Assembly: GCA_019614645.1 (NCBI GenBank)
Contig: JABWDB010000001.1
Span: forward strand, 5,879,501 to 5,943,500
From: Stratiolaelaps scimitus
Taxonomy: Eukaryota > Arthropoda > Arachnida > Mesostigmata > Laelapidae
Length of the DNA stretch: 64,000 nt
Direction: 5' to 3'
The notes under the pieces were generated by a model. It was not told the origin of the DNA and searched no databases. It worked only from the letters and a program-made list of their open reading frames with translations. Numbering within the stretch: position 1 is the first letter of the stretch; each line of letters starts with the position of its first letter. Shown piece by piece: positions 1-10,986 of the stretch. The position numbers were made by a program, and so were the translations under genes.

Positions 1-159
1 CTACTGTTGCCGCCGCCGCCACCGCCGTTATTGCTACTTGGCCTACTCGGCCAGGCCAAGATGCGGTGTCTTTTCCTTCTTTTCCTCGCTTTTTTCTTTC
101 TCTATATCTCGATTTCTTTCCTGCGCTCTCATTGTTACACTCGATGCTGCTCTCGCCAT

Positions 160-194
<35 letters not shown>

Positions 195-198
195 CCCC
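160..198. repeat. C-tract plus (TC)n microsatellite
   Basis: A run of C is followed by about twelve TC units and a second C run. It sits in a strongly pyrimidine-rich stretch, roughly 60-300, where several frames stay open simply because stop codons need purines. The open frames here are therefore not evidence of genes. Nothing else is recognised between 1 and about 600. Confidence 0.9.
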
Positions 199-769
199 TT
201 TGTATTTCTTCTTCTTCATCTTCGTCTTCTTTCTCAATCACTCGTTCGCGCCCTTCATCGTTCTCCGCCTGTGATTCTCTCCTCGTTCTCTTGCTGTCGT
301 CTATCGGCCGCCGCGGCTGTCTTCACCGCCGCCGCCGTCGCCACCGCCACCACCACCGTCGTGAGTGCGTATCTCCTCTGTATGTATGCGTGAGTGTGAC
401 AGTTGACGTGAGATGTGAGATATTGTTCGAAACAAGCGAATCGAACCGAACTGAACCACAGCAACCACCGCAAGCAGCCGTCGAGCAGCCGTCCCAGCGA
501 GACAGACAGTCAACACAGCGGTTGACTCTCACTATCTCTCTACTTCTCTAGATCTCTTCCTAGCCAAAGTCTCTCACTCTCGGACGCACAATCGGCGTCC
601 CATCTCCGCGCGTCCATCTCGTTCTACCGCTTGCTTCATCCATGCCTGACTGGCAACAGCCAGCGAGAGACAGTTATTGCTGCTGCGGCCGCGGCTGCTA
701 CTACTACTAGTACTACTGCCTGACAGAATCAGCTCTGCGACATCTGAGTCGTGGCTGCTCGTGGAGGCC

Positions 770-817
770 ATGCCGAACACCGAAACCGTCCCGGGAGAAG
801 AACCCTGTGGGGAACGA
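770..817 (+). CDS. candidate first coding exon, unknown product
   Basis: An ATG in the context GAGGCCATGC opens a 16-codon frame reading MPNTETVPGEEPCGER. It runs into a donor-like site, CGA|GTAAGC, at 818. Seen: start context, donor and a frame rich in G/C third positions. Inferred: this could be a 5' coding exon followed by a long intron. The frame also stays open upstream through a leucine-rich stretch, which may be low-complexity DNA. No family is recognised, and the call rests on short signals that occur by chance. Confidence 0.18.
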
Positions 818-830
818 GTAAGCAGGGTTG

Positions 831-854
831 CTGCTGCTGCTGCAGCAGCAGCAG
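831..854. repeat. (CTG)4(CAG)4 perfect palindrome
   Basis: Four CTG units abut four CAG units, giving a perfect 24-bp inverted repeat with no spacer. It is one of many CAG/CTG tracts in the first 33 kb, but the head-to-head arrangement is unusual and could extrude as a cruciform. Confidence 0.9.
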
Positions 855-2478
855 TAGGGCAGCACCACCGGCCAGTTCAAGTGACGCCCAGTGAGCACAC
901 GTCCTAGAGGAAAGAGAGAGAGCGAGAGAGACACCGGTGCACAGCAGTCACAGCAGCAGCAGCAGCAAGCCAGACGAAGCTTAGCCAGCCATCGTCGAAG
1001 AAGAACCAATACGATAGCGATGATGATGATGATGATTCTTTGTATGAACGTTATTTATACACTATGAGTGTACATATATAGTATGTATTGTGATATCCGA
1101 GTCAGTAGTATGTCTATCGGTGCGTCCATCCATCCATCCGTCTGTCTCTCTCTCTCTCTCTCTCTCGGTCTGTGTCATCGTTTTCCATTCTCTATCTCAC
1201 TCTAAAAGTCGTCTGTTCGTCGTCTTGCGGTCGTCTCACCATCGCTGCTGCCACTGACGTCTCTCCATCTTCCTTCTAACTAACCTTCTCCTCGTAGAGA
1301 TCTCTCCACGAGACAGAACGCCGACAGAGCAACAAGACTCATATTGAGCAACCAGCAGCAGCCGCAGCAGCAGCCGCAGCAGCTAACAGAGCAGCAAGAA
1401 TGCCGAGAAACGACGGCGATGGGTTCACACAGGCGTCTCCGCACAACCAGCCTATGACTGAGTACTCATTGATGACGCTGCTGCTGCTGCTGTTGCTGGC
1501 GGCGGCGGTAGCAGTGGTAGTAGTTGTAGAGGTATTGGTAGGGCTCGCTTTCTTCCCTGCACTCGCTCTCCCTCCACAAACTCTACTCTATAGTATACGG
1601 TGGCTGGTGGCAGCAATGCGTCTCCCCGTGCAGCCGCATCGTCTCAATCCTCAGTCTTGGGCGCGAAGAGCCGCATAGCCAGCTAGCCAACAACGTGCCA
1701 ACGTGCTACTCGGCTAAGCCAACGCTGCAGGACGACCAATGACAACAGCACAACTATCCGTTGCGAGCGCCAGATCGATTCGATGATGGTGATCAGCAAT
1801 GTACCATTGTACGATAAATAGATCAATTCGAGTATGAGCTAGTGAGTTTCGGTTGACCTGCGGGCTTGGCCCTGCCACGGACGTTTTCTCGCAGATCGGT
1901 TGTATTTATAATATTAGATCTGATTCGGTTGTACATACCCGTCATTACGGACAGTTCTCCTGTTACGCTACCACAGTAATCGGGTGGAATATGGAATGTC
2001 ATTACTACTTACTGGGCAATTCACATTATGGACTAGTAGCATATCTTAATAACTGTATGACTATATTCCGTGCAGGATTCCTGTTCTTCGCTTGAATCGA
2101 AATAATCGTCTACGCAGCGTTCACCACATCTACTTGAGTCAGACATTGGCACAGAGACATCACAGTGAGCACTCAAAAACTGAGATCGGGTTTTCGTTTG
2201 GTAGAGATAGATACATTGATATATTTTACTTTAGTATAATACATATACAAGTACAGACACACACACACACACACATTGATACAAGCATAATATAATATAT
2301 ATTTGCCTGTACATCTATTTGTTACGTATGTATGTATGCGTAGAACCCACTGGGACGCGACTAAGCGAGCCAGGCGCGCACTCGGTGCCCAACAGAGAAG
2401 TGCTGCTCAGTCGGCTGCATTGTAAGCGAGGACTCTTCACGTACACCACTGTAGCTGCTCTATTGTATATGATAGTGT

Positions 2479-2523
<45 letters not shown>

Positions 2524-3045
2524 GTGTATATGGTAGCAGTGTGCGTCGTAATAATGGCCACCTAGCTACATAGGACTTGCACGAGCCGCAAGATCGCAGG
2601 AAACGAGACCGTCGACAGGCCGTCATTCCCCTCATACATTCTTCATACATATATATATATATATATACATGCACACCTCACAAGACATGCGGCCCAGAAT
2701 GATTCGCCAACAATCCAACCCAACCTAACCTTTTCCCCATCTAGCCGGCGCCTTCTCAGGTCCTGGCTCCACCTCAACAGCTCATTCCTTCCAACAGCCT
2801 TAGACATCCCCCACCCTCCACGAGATCCCACCGGCTGCTGGTGGAGAGTCCTCCACCGATGGTGGTGGTAGCTCTCCAAGGCAAAAGCGGCGGCAGCAGG
2901 CAATGACCAAGCTAACCGTAACAGCTAAATCCAATCCAATACCATTAGCAGTTAGCAGTTGGATAGGTGCTGTGCTATGCTGCTGCTGCTTCTGTCGCCG
3001 CCGTCTGAATCGAAAGAGATGATGACTCAGCCAGCCCCTCTCTAA
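855..3045. other. intergenic or intronic, microsatellite-rich
   Basis: No supportable gene. Contains a (TC)n array near 1145-1165, CAG-rich tracts at 950-970 and 1350-1385, (AC)n near 2256-2274, (TA)n at 2482-2520 and 2650-2667, and a CTG tract near 2980. The ORF at 2315-2674 on the minus strand translates the TA array into Tyr-Ile repeats and is spurious. Confidence 0.7.
2482..2520. repeat. (TA)n microsatellite
   Basis: About 19 uninterrupted TA units. It is one of roughly twenty arrays of this kind in the window. Confidence 0.95.
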
Positions 3046-3900
3046 GTGCGACGGCGCAGCATTTTTAGTACTATTGGTTCAACGTTTGCTTGCTTAGTTG
3101 CTGTGTCTATCTCTCGCTCTTTCCCGGTTGGTGTCTACCAGCCAGCGTCAGTGTCTGTGTGTGTGTCTGTGTCAATGTATCTGTCGTGTCTGGCCATTTT
3201 CCTTGGTCCCGTGGCGCTTCGGCGATCGGTCAGATCACTGCCACCGACGCCGTCGCCTCGCTCGCCGCTCGACCCGGCGATTGTCGATTGTCGGCACCGA
3301 TGCTTGCCCGCCTGCTTTTTGGTTGGTTGCTTGCTTCGTCGGCCGATCGGCTTGTCGCATCCCGGCGTGTCCTACAAGTTGCGAGAGTTGTCCATCGTCG
3401 CCGCCGCCGCCGCCGCCGTCGCTGATATCGTTGGTGGAGCGGCGACAGGAGCGTCTGCAGCGGCTGCGCTCGATCCTAGTCCCCATCCTCCTCGTGCTCT
3501 TTCTTTTGTCGATACCCCTCTCCCCCCACCCGCCTCTTCCTGCACCGCGTCGTTGTTTCCTTCGCTTCTCGTCCTTTTCGTCGTCGTCGTCGTCATCGTT
3601 GTCGTCGACATCGTCAACTCGGGTGGGGGGGGGAAGCCGAGGGGTTCAGGCGGGGGTTAGTAGGCACGCTAGTTTACTAGCCACTGGCCGAGACCCCGGT
3701 CACTCTGACCGCCTGTCCCTCCAGCGTCTCTCTACCCCGTGGCGGAGATGTGAGGATCGGACAAGCTTCCCGCAGGCAGGCAGGCTCTGCTTGCGCTTCA
3801 GCTGGTGCTGTAGCTCCTGTCCGAGCCCGATCACGGACGGACTGACCGACCGGTCACTACTATACACGGGACCCATGAGCCGCCGGCGGTAGACACAGTC
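3046..3900. other. stop-poor GC-rich block, probably non-coding
   Basis: Plus-strand frames remain open over several hundred bases here, the longest about 264 codons. The translations are runs of Val, Arg, Ser or Ala from GTC/CGT/TCG repeats plus pyrimidine-rich DNA. Open reading in parallel frames with biased residues points to composition, not selection. It could be the 5' leader of the candidate exon at 3963. Confidence 0.5.
3621..3656 (+). other. G-quadruplex motif
   Basis: Four G runs of 3, 9, 4 and 5 are separated by loops of 1, 7 and 7 bases, which satisfies the usual G3+N1-7 rule on the plus strand. It lies about 300 bases upstream of the candidate start codon at 3963. Confidence 0.75.
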
Positions 3901-3962
3901 ACAAACATATAGCCAGCAACGGGATCGTCGTATCGGCCGCGGCAGCAGCAGCAGCAGCAGCC

Positions 3963-4100
3963 ATGGCGGACATCTGTCGAACGGCGCGTTACTCATCGAA
4001 GGAAGGAGGCTCGAATCGTGGCCGCGCGAGTCGCTATCAGAGTCTACCGCCACACGAAGATGGCTGTAGTAGCAGGAGAACTAGCGGTAGTAATAGTAAA
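3963..4100 (+). CDS. candidate first coding exon, unknown product
   Basis: The start context CAGCCATGGCG is close to ideal. It follows a CAG-rich leader-like stretch and opens a 46-codon hydrophilic frame beginning MADICRTARYSSKEGG, with SRYQSLPPHEDG in the middle. The frame has balanced composition, unlike the repeat-derived ORFs around it. It then enters a (TA)n array, so a real exon should end at a donor before it. AAA|GTGTAT at 4101 is the obvious but mediocre choice, and GCG|GTAGTA a little upstream is an alternative. Basic N-terminus with no signal peptide: it could be a cytosolic N-terminal tail. No family is recognised. Confidence 0.35.
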
Positions 4101-4913
4101 GTGTATATATATATATATATGGTGTTAGCCATGGTCACCACTGTTGCGACTGCTCTCGGCCATCGCATGTCTATCTATCGCCTGCGTATCTATCGCCCGA
4201 CCGCCACTGCGGGCATCTCGGGCTAACCATTAATGAACGCCGTGATCTATGGATTCTCGGCTGGCCACAATCGCCGTTCTAGCGTCCAGCTAAGCTAAGC
4301 TTGCCAGCCGCAGCAGAGGCAGCAGCAGCAATGGTGGTGATGGTGTGGGCTACAACCCCAGGCGGTATGTGTCTGTGTGTGTGTGTGGATGTCCGGCTAA
4401 GTGTGAGCCTCTATGTCCCTCCGAGCGAATGTGGTCTCAGCGTCTGCTGTATTGAGAGCGTCCGCGGCGGTCCCCAGTAACCGCCTCCGCCACAGCCACC
4501 AAGTGGTCACCTTGTCCCCAAACAGCGAGGAGCAGAGCTCCGGGTCGGGACCCAACCGCAAACCACAATTAATGCAATGCCAATGATGCTTTTGCACACC
4601 GATCGGATCACCAATATGATGCCATCATAGTTTCTCTCGATGTTCGCCTCGATACAACATTGAGATGGAGGCCTCCACTAAACTCCAATACTGTGAGCAT
4701 ACGACGATGCAGCGTTCGGGACTCTTCGTCACCATTCGTGGGTCATTCTCCTCTTCTACCTACACTGTCCCGTCGAGTTTGTATCAACCGACCAATACAC
4801 AACAAACTAACACAGGCAGCAGCGCGTTGACGACAATACTAGAATATGTATAACTCTACCCACAATAGCATAATATTCAAGTTCGAGCTGCTGCTACTAG
4901 AACATTACACCAC

Positions 4914-4916
<3 letters not shown>

Positions 4917-4974
<58 letters not shown>
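4917..4974. repeat. (TA)29 microsatellite
   Basis: A 58-base uninterrupted TA array, among the longest in the window. The plus-strand ORF spanning it (4846-5169) is an artefact of the repeat. Confidence 0.95.
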
Positions 4975-4979
<5 letters not shown>

Positions 4980-7900
4980 CTATCTGCGAGTACGACGTCT
5001 CGGCTTCACCTTTATTCACGGCCAGCACCGATGCCTTACGACGGGGAGCTTATTCCTTTCCTTTTTCTTACAAACGAGTAGGTGCATTAGAGTTAATTAC
5101 GACACATCCTCAAGAGATCAGTCCTTCCTTGAAGCTCGTGTCTGCGCGCGCGACTCGGTGACTGAGTGAGAAAGAGAGAGAGGGGGAGCAGGTCTATGTG
5201 TATGTGAAGTGCACATCTTGGGCAACAGTGACGTTTCACCATTCTGCTTTACTCAATGCTTCTCTTGCCTGTTCCAACTGCCGCTGATGCCAGCGCTGGC
5301 CATCGCCGCCGTTCAAGAGTAGCTCGCGCTGGTAGCAGCCGCTAGCGGATATCTTTGTCGACGGACGGAGGTCCTCGGAGATTCTCTAATTGCCATCAAC
5401 GGTCGTCCTCGTCGCCGTCGTACCGGTCAAGAAACGCAGGCAATGGGTGGAGGAGCAGCAGCGGCCGCGGCTCCGAAGCGACGGTCATTTGGGACAATCA
5501 GCACCGGCGGGACTGCATGACTCCGCGACAGTAGCGGTATTACTGCGCCAGCTAGTCGCAAAGTGCCACGGCCGTCGCCGCCGCCGCCGCTACTCGAGCT
5601 TAAAGAATCAACGAGGCACAGACGGGCGGGGACGGGACGGCCTAACGACACGGCCTCATTTCTTTTTCACCTTCATCTCCCCCTATTTTCCTTTTCTTTT
5701 TCTTCACCTTTTTCAAAAGAAAGTGGAATCGAATCGAGGAGTTGCCGCGGTCGCCACCGACGACGACGACTGGTTGGCCGCCACTCAACGATGATAGCGG
5801 CTCCCGTGGGCTCGACCCGGTTCCGAGACCACTTGTATCTGACACACGTACGAATCTCGAACAGATTTCGGGTTTTGGCGCAAGTCGAGACAACGAACGA
5901 GAGAGGATATCTATTCTTATCAGATATTATTGACCACTACTACAGGTATTATACTTTCATAGTAGTATCGTATAATACAGTCGTAGTTTGTATAATAAAT
6001 AATTCGAAACATTCGTCAGCTATCGCAGTACCGCACTCTGTCTGCATCGTGTGCAGCACTCATCACTGATTTCTAATCCTACTTCAATAATAGTCTCGAC
6101 CAAACATCCACTCTTGTTTACCGCTAGGCCTCGCTTCGTACAACTAATGTCGGCATCATTCTGTCCGATCTATTCTGTGCGATACCACATTGATTCTAGC
6201 CATTGCTTGCTTGCTGGCTCTTGACAATGTCGTCGCAGTTGCGAACAGATCGGTGTGTGGCTGGATTATATGTCATGGTACGATTGCTGCGTTGGTTAGT
6301 ACTGTTAATATTATACTTTACTTGAATTTGTCTTGCTTTGTTTGTCGTCTACCAATGCGCACGATTTAAATTACTTTCGCCTCTTCTCTCGGTTATGCTC
6401 AGCCCCAGGGTGTTCACGGCGCCAATTAGAATGGCGTAAAGTAAACAGCAGACTCTGCGCCCGTTTCAGTCTGCAGCATCGGATGCAGCAGCAGCAGCAG
6501 CGACAACAAGCGTTCTATCTTCTGGTTGCCTCTAGAAGCAGGCTCTTTTTAGCGCGCGGATATCGGTGGTTCTGCTTTCTCTCCATATATCTCAGTAGCC
6601 GGAATCGTGCGAGAGAGCGAATACACGAAGCATGGTGTAGTGGGTTGCTGTGGCCTGCTGCTGCTGCTACTGGTTCTGGCTGTCTCAATATGTGCGTGGC
6701 TCAGTTCGATTCGGTCCGGCTTCGCAGAGCCGGGTACACCCACTAAGCTGACCCAATAATTTTGAACGTCTGCCAATGCCTAAGCAGCCCTCATCAATAG
6801 CATTAGTGCGCTAGCTGTGATCTATGTATTAGTACGAAGCTGCAGATCAGCTCGGCTCTCTGCATCGTCCTCGTCGGCCCTGTTGCTTGAGAGCGGGCAA
6901 ATCACCAAATCGCTAGCTATCATCTCCATCCGTCCGAACACAACAACCACACGGTTGTTCAACGGAAGCCGCTGCCGCCGCCGCCGCCGATGACGACGAC
7001 GACGACGACTACAGCAGTTGCCTCAGCTGCTGACACGACCGTGTTTCGAGATCACCGCTGTGCGTTGCTGCAACACAAAACAACGCACTTTTCGCATCGG
7101 TCCGTCCCGAATAGCTACAGGGGCGCGATAGGACGCCACTCTCGAACCACGCCACGCCGCCAGCACGCACACCGCCATGGCAACAGCCGACAGCAGTGGG
7201 TGCAATATCTTAACGAATGTGAGAAATGAGAGTCCCGCCGTTTGGCTAGCTGCTTGCATTCAGCCGCTGCTACACTTTGCCGCGTGATACGTTCACGTTC
7301 ATCGACTAGTTATCATATATAGGTAAAAGCCTTCGAAGGTCATACACCTTTCGTATTGTCCCAAGAAGGCTTGTCTTTGGTTTTCCTCGAACAGTTTTAC
7401 CATCGATTCATTTCGTTGTTATACTGAACTCGCCCCCACCCAGCCCCCGCCAACTACCCCCGAACCTCCAGCGGCCCGGTAAACCAACGCGAACTGTTAT
7501 AGCCGACGAATGAGGAAAGTGCAAAACTCGTCGCATTTAGATTTGAAGGCAGATTCGGCTGCGCGCGCGCGCGTCATGAAATATACCAACACTTGTCAAT
7601 GACGCTCGTTGGCGGCGGCGGCGTTTCGTTTCGTTGTCCACTTAAATTTCTGGGTACCCGATCTGTTGGCCGTCTCGTGCGCACGGCGGCTCGACAGCGT
7701 TTGCATCGGACGCGAAGGGGTTTCACATGATTGGTCCAGGCTTCGTGCGCCAGTCGGTCTCGCATTCGAGACAGCCGCAGAGGAGGCTGTTACCACAGTG
7801 GAACCACAGTGAACTGGCGCGCGTTTTTCTCCAGCGTGCTTCTGCTGCGATGCTTTTTTTGGGTATTGCTGTTGTCTACGCGTTGGGACGGCGGCGGCGA

Positions 7901-8042
7901 CAGCAGCAGCGGATGCGTCCGCGTCGGCGGTTGTCGGTGACTGACTGACTGACTGCAGGCAACGTGTAAACATCAGGGGTCGAGAGGCCCCGAGATCCGT
8001 CATCCCAACACAAGCTCTTGCCGACTGAAAGCCCGGAGCTAC

Positions 8043-8069
8043 AGAGAGAGAGAGAGAGAGAGAGAGAAA
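8043..8069. repeat. (GA)n microsatellite
   Basis: About 13 AG/GA units, close to the (TATC)n array at 8167. Confidence 0.95.
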
Positions 8070-8166
8070 AGAAACTCCAAAAGAGAATCAATCGGCTGGC
8101 TCATCAAGCGTCAGCCTGTTGGGCGGATTTCACTTGGTTGCCTCGTTGGATTCTCTCTATCATGTA

Positions 8167-8199
<33 letters not shown>
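8167..8199. repeat. (TATC)8 microsatellite
   Basis: Eight tetranucleotide units, uninterrupted. The overlapping ORFs read it as Leu-Ser-Ile-Tyr repeats and are not genes. Confidence 0.95.
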
Positions 8200-8836
8200 G
8201 TGTGTTCATCTACATACATATTTACATATGATAGGGCTCGTCTTTGGGCGCGTTGGGCTGTTACCCGTGTCTCGTTTGGCCTTTCAGCTAAGAAACGAAA
8301 TGGCACCAAAAAAGGAAGGCAATATAGTCTCAGCACGATATTAGTATTAGAACAGACAGCAGCGGCATCATAACGCGTCGCAGTATTTATCGTACGTGTT
8401 ACATCTCGCTTCTGTCCGACGTATGCTCGAGTCGAGCTTTGTAAGCGCGCGCCGATATCTGTTTCATCGAATCCTCCATCGCATAGAGACGCATGATGAC
8501 GCCTCGCTTGGAATCGATTCACTCGACGGCAGGAAGAATACACCGAGAGCACTGGTAGCACACCGCGCTCGTAGCATCATCAGTACCAAGTGCCACAAGC
8601 AGAAATAAGTCGTTACAGTAAAGAGGTAGAGCTGGTGTTGACTCCTGCTGCTGCTGTTGCTGTTGCTGCCGCCGCCACCGCCGCTGTTACGGAAACAGCA
8701 CTCGGTGTGATCTAGCCTCCTCGTCGTGCTTGATGCGGTCCACCCTCGTTAACTGGTCAATCGCGCGCAGATTGCAGCAAGCGACGCCCAGCGCTGCTTA
8801 AGGATGACCACTTGAACAGATATCTACGCGGGGTAG

Positions 8837-9016
8837 AGTATCGCGCTGCTGCTGCTGCTCGCTCGACTGCTTGCCATCGTTGGCGCCATCTACGCCAACG
8901 TCCAAGACAACCGATCGACGACGGAGGAGGATATTCGTAACTCAACAAATTCTTGCCAGCACCAATTGGACACCTTCGGCGGGCAATACAGCGGGCAGGC
9001 ATTACGGCTGCCGTAG
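8837..9016 (+). CDS. candidate exon, secretory or membrane-anchor frame
   Basis: A 59-codon open frame with no ATG follows an in-frame TAG that could end an intron (GGGGTAG|AGT). It encodes a hydrophobic stretch, LLLLLARLLAIVGAIYA. A polar region follows with two N-glycosylation sequons (NRS, NST), a Cys and the segment HQLDTFGGQYSGQ. Codons show a clear purine-N-pyrimidine pattern. Inferred: signal peptide or type II anchor, then an extracellular segment. The start of the hydrophobic run is a CTG repeat, so part of the signal is low complexity. A 218-codon minus-strand ORF (8757-9413) overlaps and is less coding-like to my eye. No family named. Confidence 0.28.
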   Translation, partial: SIALLLLLARLLAIVGAIYANVQDNRSTTEEDIRNSTNSCQHQLDTFGGQYSGQALRLP

Positions 9017-9066
9017 TCGGGGTTGTAACGCTAATTGTTGTTTCATTAGTAGGGTCACATCGCTGA

Positions 9067-9474
9067 CGCAACACTGGCGCGAACGACAACAACGAGTTCG
9101 GCATTATCAGTACGGCCAAACAGGCACTTATCATCGTCGTCATTTTAATTACCCTTATTGCATGTCTGATCTGGTGGCTCTTCCAGCCTTTATTTCTTGC
9201 CGTCGTTTTTCGGCTACCTTTCATCTTCTTTAGCTGGTTTGCCTCCACACGAACGCACGGTCGCGAGGCAGACACACCGAATCGGCACCCGGCTATACGC
9301 AATGCTAAACTAGTATGCCTCATTGGGCTCGAACGTCTCGTGGTGTTAGTCTCGTTAATGGTTTTAGTCTGTAGACAGACCATACCAGCACAGTCGCCGT
9401 GCCGCAGCAACATCAGCAGCAGGCCATGCTACTGCTGCCGGCGGAGGCGGTTTTGCCCATGTTTCATAGTATAG
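9067..9474 (+). CDS. candidate multi-pass membrane frame, start missing
   Basis: An open frame of about 135 codons encodes GIISTAKQALIIVVILITL, then a Trp-rich hydrophobic run with Phe/Leu-rich continuation, and later LVCLIGLERLVVLVSLMVLV. The same frame is also open at 8941-9063, where it encodes ITAAVVGVVTLIVVSLVG before a TGA at 9064. Codons begin with A or G unusually often. It has no ATG until far in, and no splice site convinces me at the breaks. It could be a decayed membrane-protein gene, parts of several exons, or chance. Confidence 0.22.
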   Translation, partial: RNTGANDNNEFGIISTAKQALIIVVILITLIACLIWWLFQPLFLAVVFRLPFIFFSWFASTRTHGREADTPNRHPAIRNAKLVCLIGLERLVVLVSLMVLVCRQTIPAQSPCRSNISSRPCYCCRRRRFCPCFIV

Positions 9475-9734
9475 TGAGAGTATAGCACCCTCTCTCTCTC
9501 GCTCTCTCTATCTCTCGTTCACGCAGGCCCTCAGAGCGCGAGCTCGCATTCAGTGATTTATTCGAGTTATGGTCGTCGCCGCCGGCCGCCACCGCCGCGC
9601 CTCTGCATCGCCGCTATATAGTAGCGATGGTCTGTAAGCGCAATACTTCCATCGGCTGTTCGTCGGTTCGTTGCTTGGTTGGCTCACTGGTTCGAACCAC
9701 GTCGTTCATTGCTTCCCTTGACTTTCTCCCATAG

Positions 9735-9967
9735 TTGTCTGTACATCTCGTTCGGCCACGAGCGGAGGTCGCGGCCGTGGTTCAACGAGTTCAACTACTA
9801 CTGCCGCTACCACGACAGCGGCCGGCTATCCAGCCAACCTATCCGCCGGCTTCGAGCGTCTGGGCAACCGGTGTGCACGAACTGCAGCTGTTGCGGCGCT
9901 GGCGGTGGAGGCAATTTACGATGACGCCAACCAGCACCGTGCGCGAACGCGGTGTTTGAGAGAATGA
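9735..9967 (+). CDS. candidate exon after a strong splice acceptor
   Basis: The acceptor CCTTGACTTTCTCCCATAG has a good polypyrimidine tract and ends at 9734. After it all three plus frames stay open for about 190 bases. In one frame, 28 successive codons from TAC at 9742 end in C or G, including FGHERRSRPWFNEFN and YYCRYHDSGR; it stops at 9922-9924. Another frame, stopping at 9965-9967, is alanine/threonine-rich with AVAALAVEAIYDDANQH. I cannot say which is used. The GC3-rich frame is the more gene-like, and no family is recognised. Downstream donor unclear. Confidence 0.33.
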
Positions 9968-10259
9968 TGAGGAGAAACGTGGAAAGACATACTCATCTCA
10001 TCCGACAGCAAAAACCCAAAAACACGCAGGCAGACACACGCGCTCACATACACACACGCACGCACACTCCGGGCAAACAGACACAAACTTGCCTGAGTGC
10101 GTTTACCGTCATCCCCAGCCTCCGGCCCCCGAAACGGCTCAATGGCCAATGTGTTATTGCTGCTTAAAAAGCCATGAAATGGCGGAGAGAGCCGTCCGTT
10201 ACCGAATGGCAGTATGGGTTTTGCTGCGCAGTGAGCAACAACAGTAGCAGCCACATAGA

Positions 10260-10283
10260 AATAATAATAATAATAATAATAAT
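10260..10283. repeat. (AAT)8 microsatellite
   Basis: Eight uninterrupted AAT units. Confidence 0.95.
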
Positions 10284-10954
10284 CACAGTAGCAGTAGTAG
10301 CAGCGTAAGTGAATAGGCCACGCAAACAGATCGAGCTCAGGTATGATACAACATGGCCGCTGGCATCATCACTTCATCACAGTCATTGTGTTTTCTGCGT
10401 TGTGGTCCTTGAGGTACTGGCAGGCACTGGCTCGAGGCAAGCAGAGGAAATCGCTGAAAAAGGGCTAAGCTTGCTTGATCGTCGGCGACAACCGCTGCAA
10501 ATAGCAGTGTGGCATGATGATGCATGCTAGCTTATCGTACGCTCGGCTACCGAAACAGAAAGAGAGAGAGAGAGAGAGAGAGCTACCTTATTAGCTAGCG
10601 ACACAATCGTTTGAACGAGAGAATGCAGACAGACGTGCACGCTCGCGCGGTATAATACCATTGTCGCACTACGTCCGCAAGCGGTTACGGTTAATGCAAG
10701 CGGTGTTATCGTCTTTGTCCGCGCCGAGGCATTCCGATACCTGCTAAAGAAAACAACTGGGCTACGCGCGAATTCGCCATTTTCCGGGCAAGTCATCCCT
10801 ACCCTTCTTAACAGCAGCGCTAGCAGTAGTAATGGCGGTAGGTATAGTGCTGCTACCCTTAAAGTTCGTTCTCGCTCCCGTCTCGGAGCTGAACGCGAAC
10901 TCAACGCGTCTCTCGCAGCGATCCAGATCGCTCGCTGTGAGAGACAGCGGCTAT

Positions 10955-10986
10955 GGGGGTGCGCGCGGGGCGGGGGGTGGGGGGGG
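10955..10986 (+). other. G-quadruplex motif
   Basis: G runs of 5, 4, 6 and 8 are separated by loops of 7, 1 and 1. The long G tracts and short loops make this one of the strongest quadruplex motifs in the window. Confidence 0.8.

Larger units (their letters stand above)
4101..8836. other. no supportable gene; repeats
   Basis: Contains (TA)n at 4101-4120 and 4917-4974, (CGC)n near 5576-5590 and 6970-6990, (CG)n at 7560-7573, (TGAC)n near 7938-7956, (GA)n at 8043-8069 and (TATC)n at 8167-8199. ORFs of 60-168 codons occur on both strands, but none has a start context, splice signal and composition that agree. Confidence 0.6.

Noticed and set aside
2715..2735. CCTAACC near CAACCCAACC, telomere-like
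   Set aside because: Only a single CCTAA unit; not an array of the arthropod telomere repeat.
3046..3892. Long overlapping plus-strand ORFs, up to 264 codons
   Set aside because: Several frames are open at once over GC-rich repeat DNA, with residue runs of Val, Arg or Ser. This is composition, not coding selection.
9686..9700. Perfect tRNA B-box core GGTTCGAACC
   Set aside because: The upstream A-box-like TGGCTCACTGG directly overlaps it; spacing excludes a tRNA or SINE. The site is just a short palindrome.
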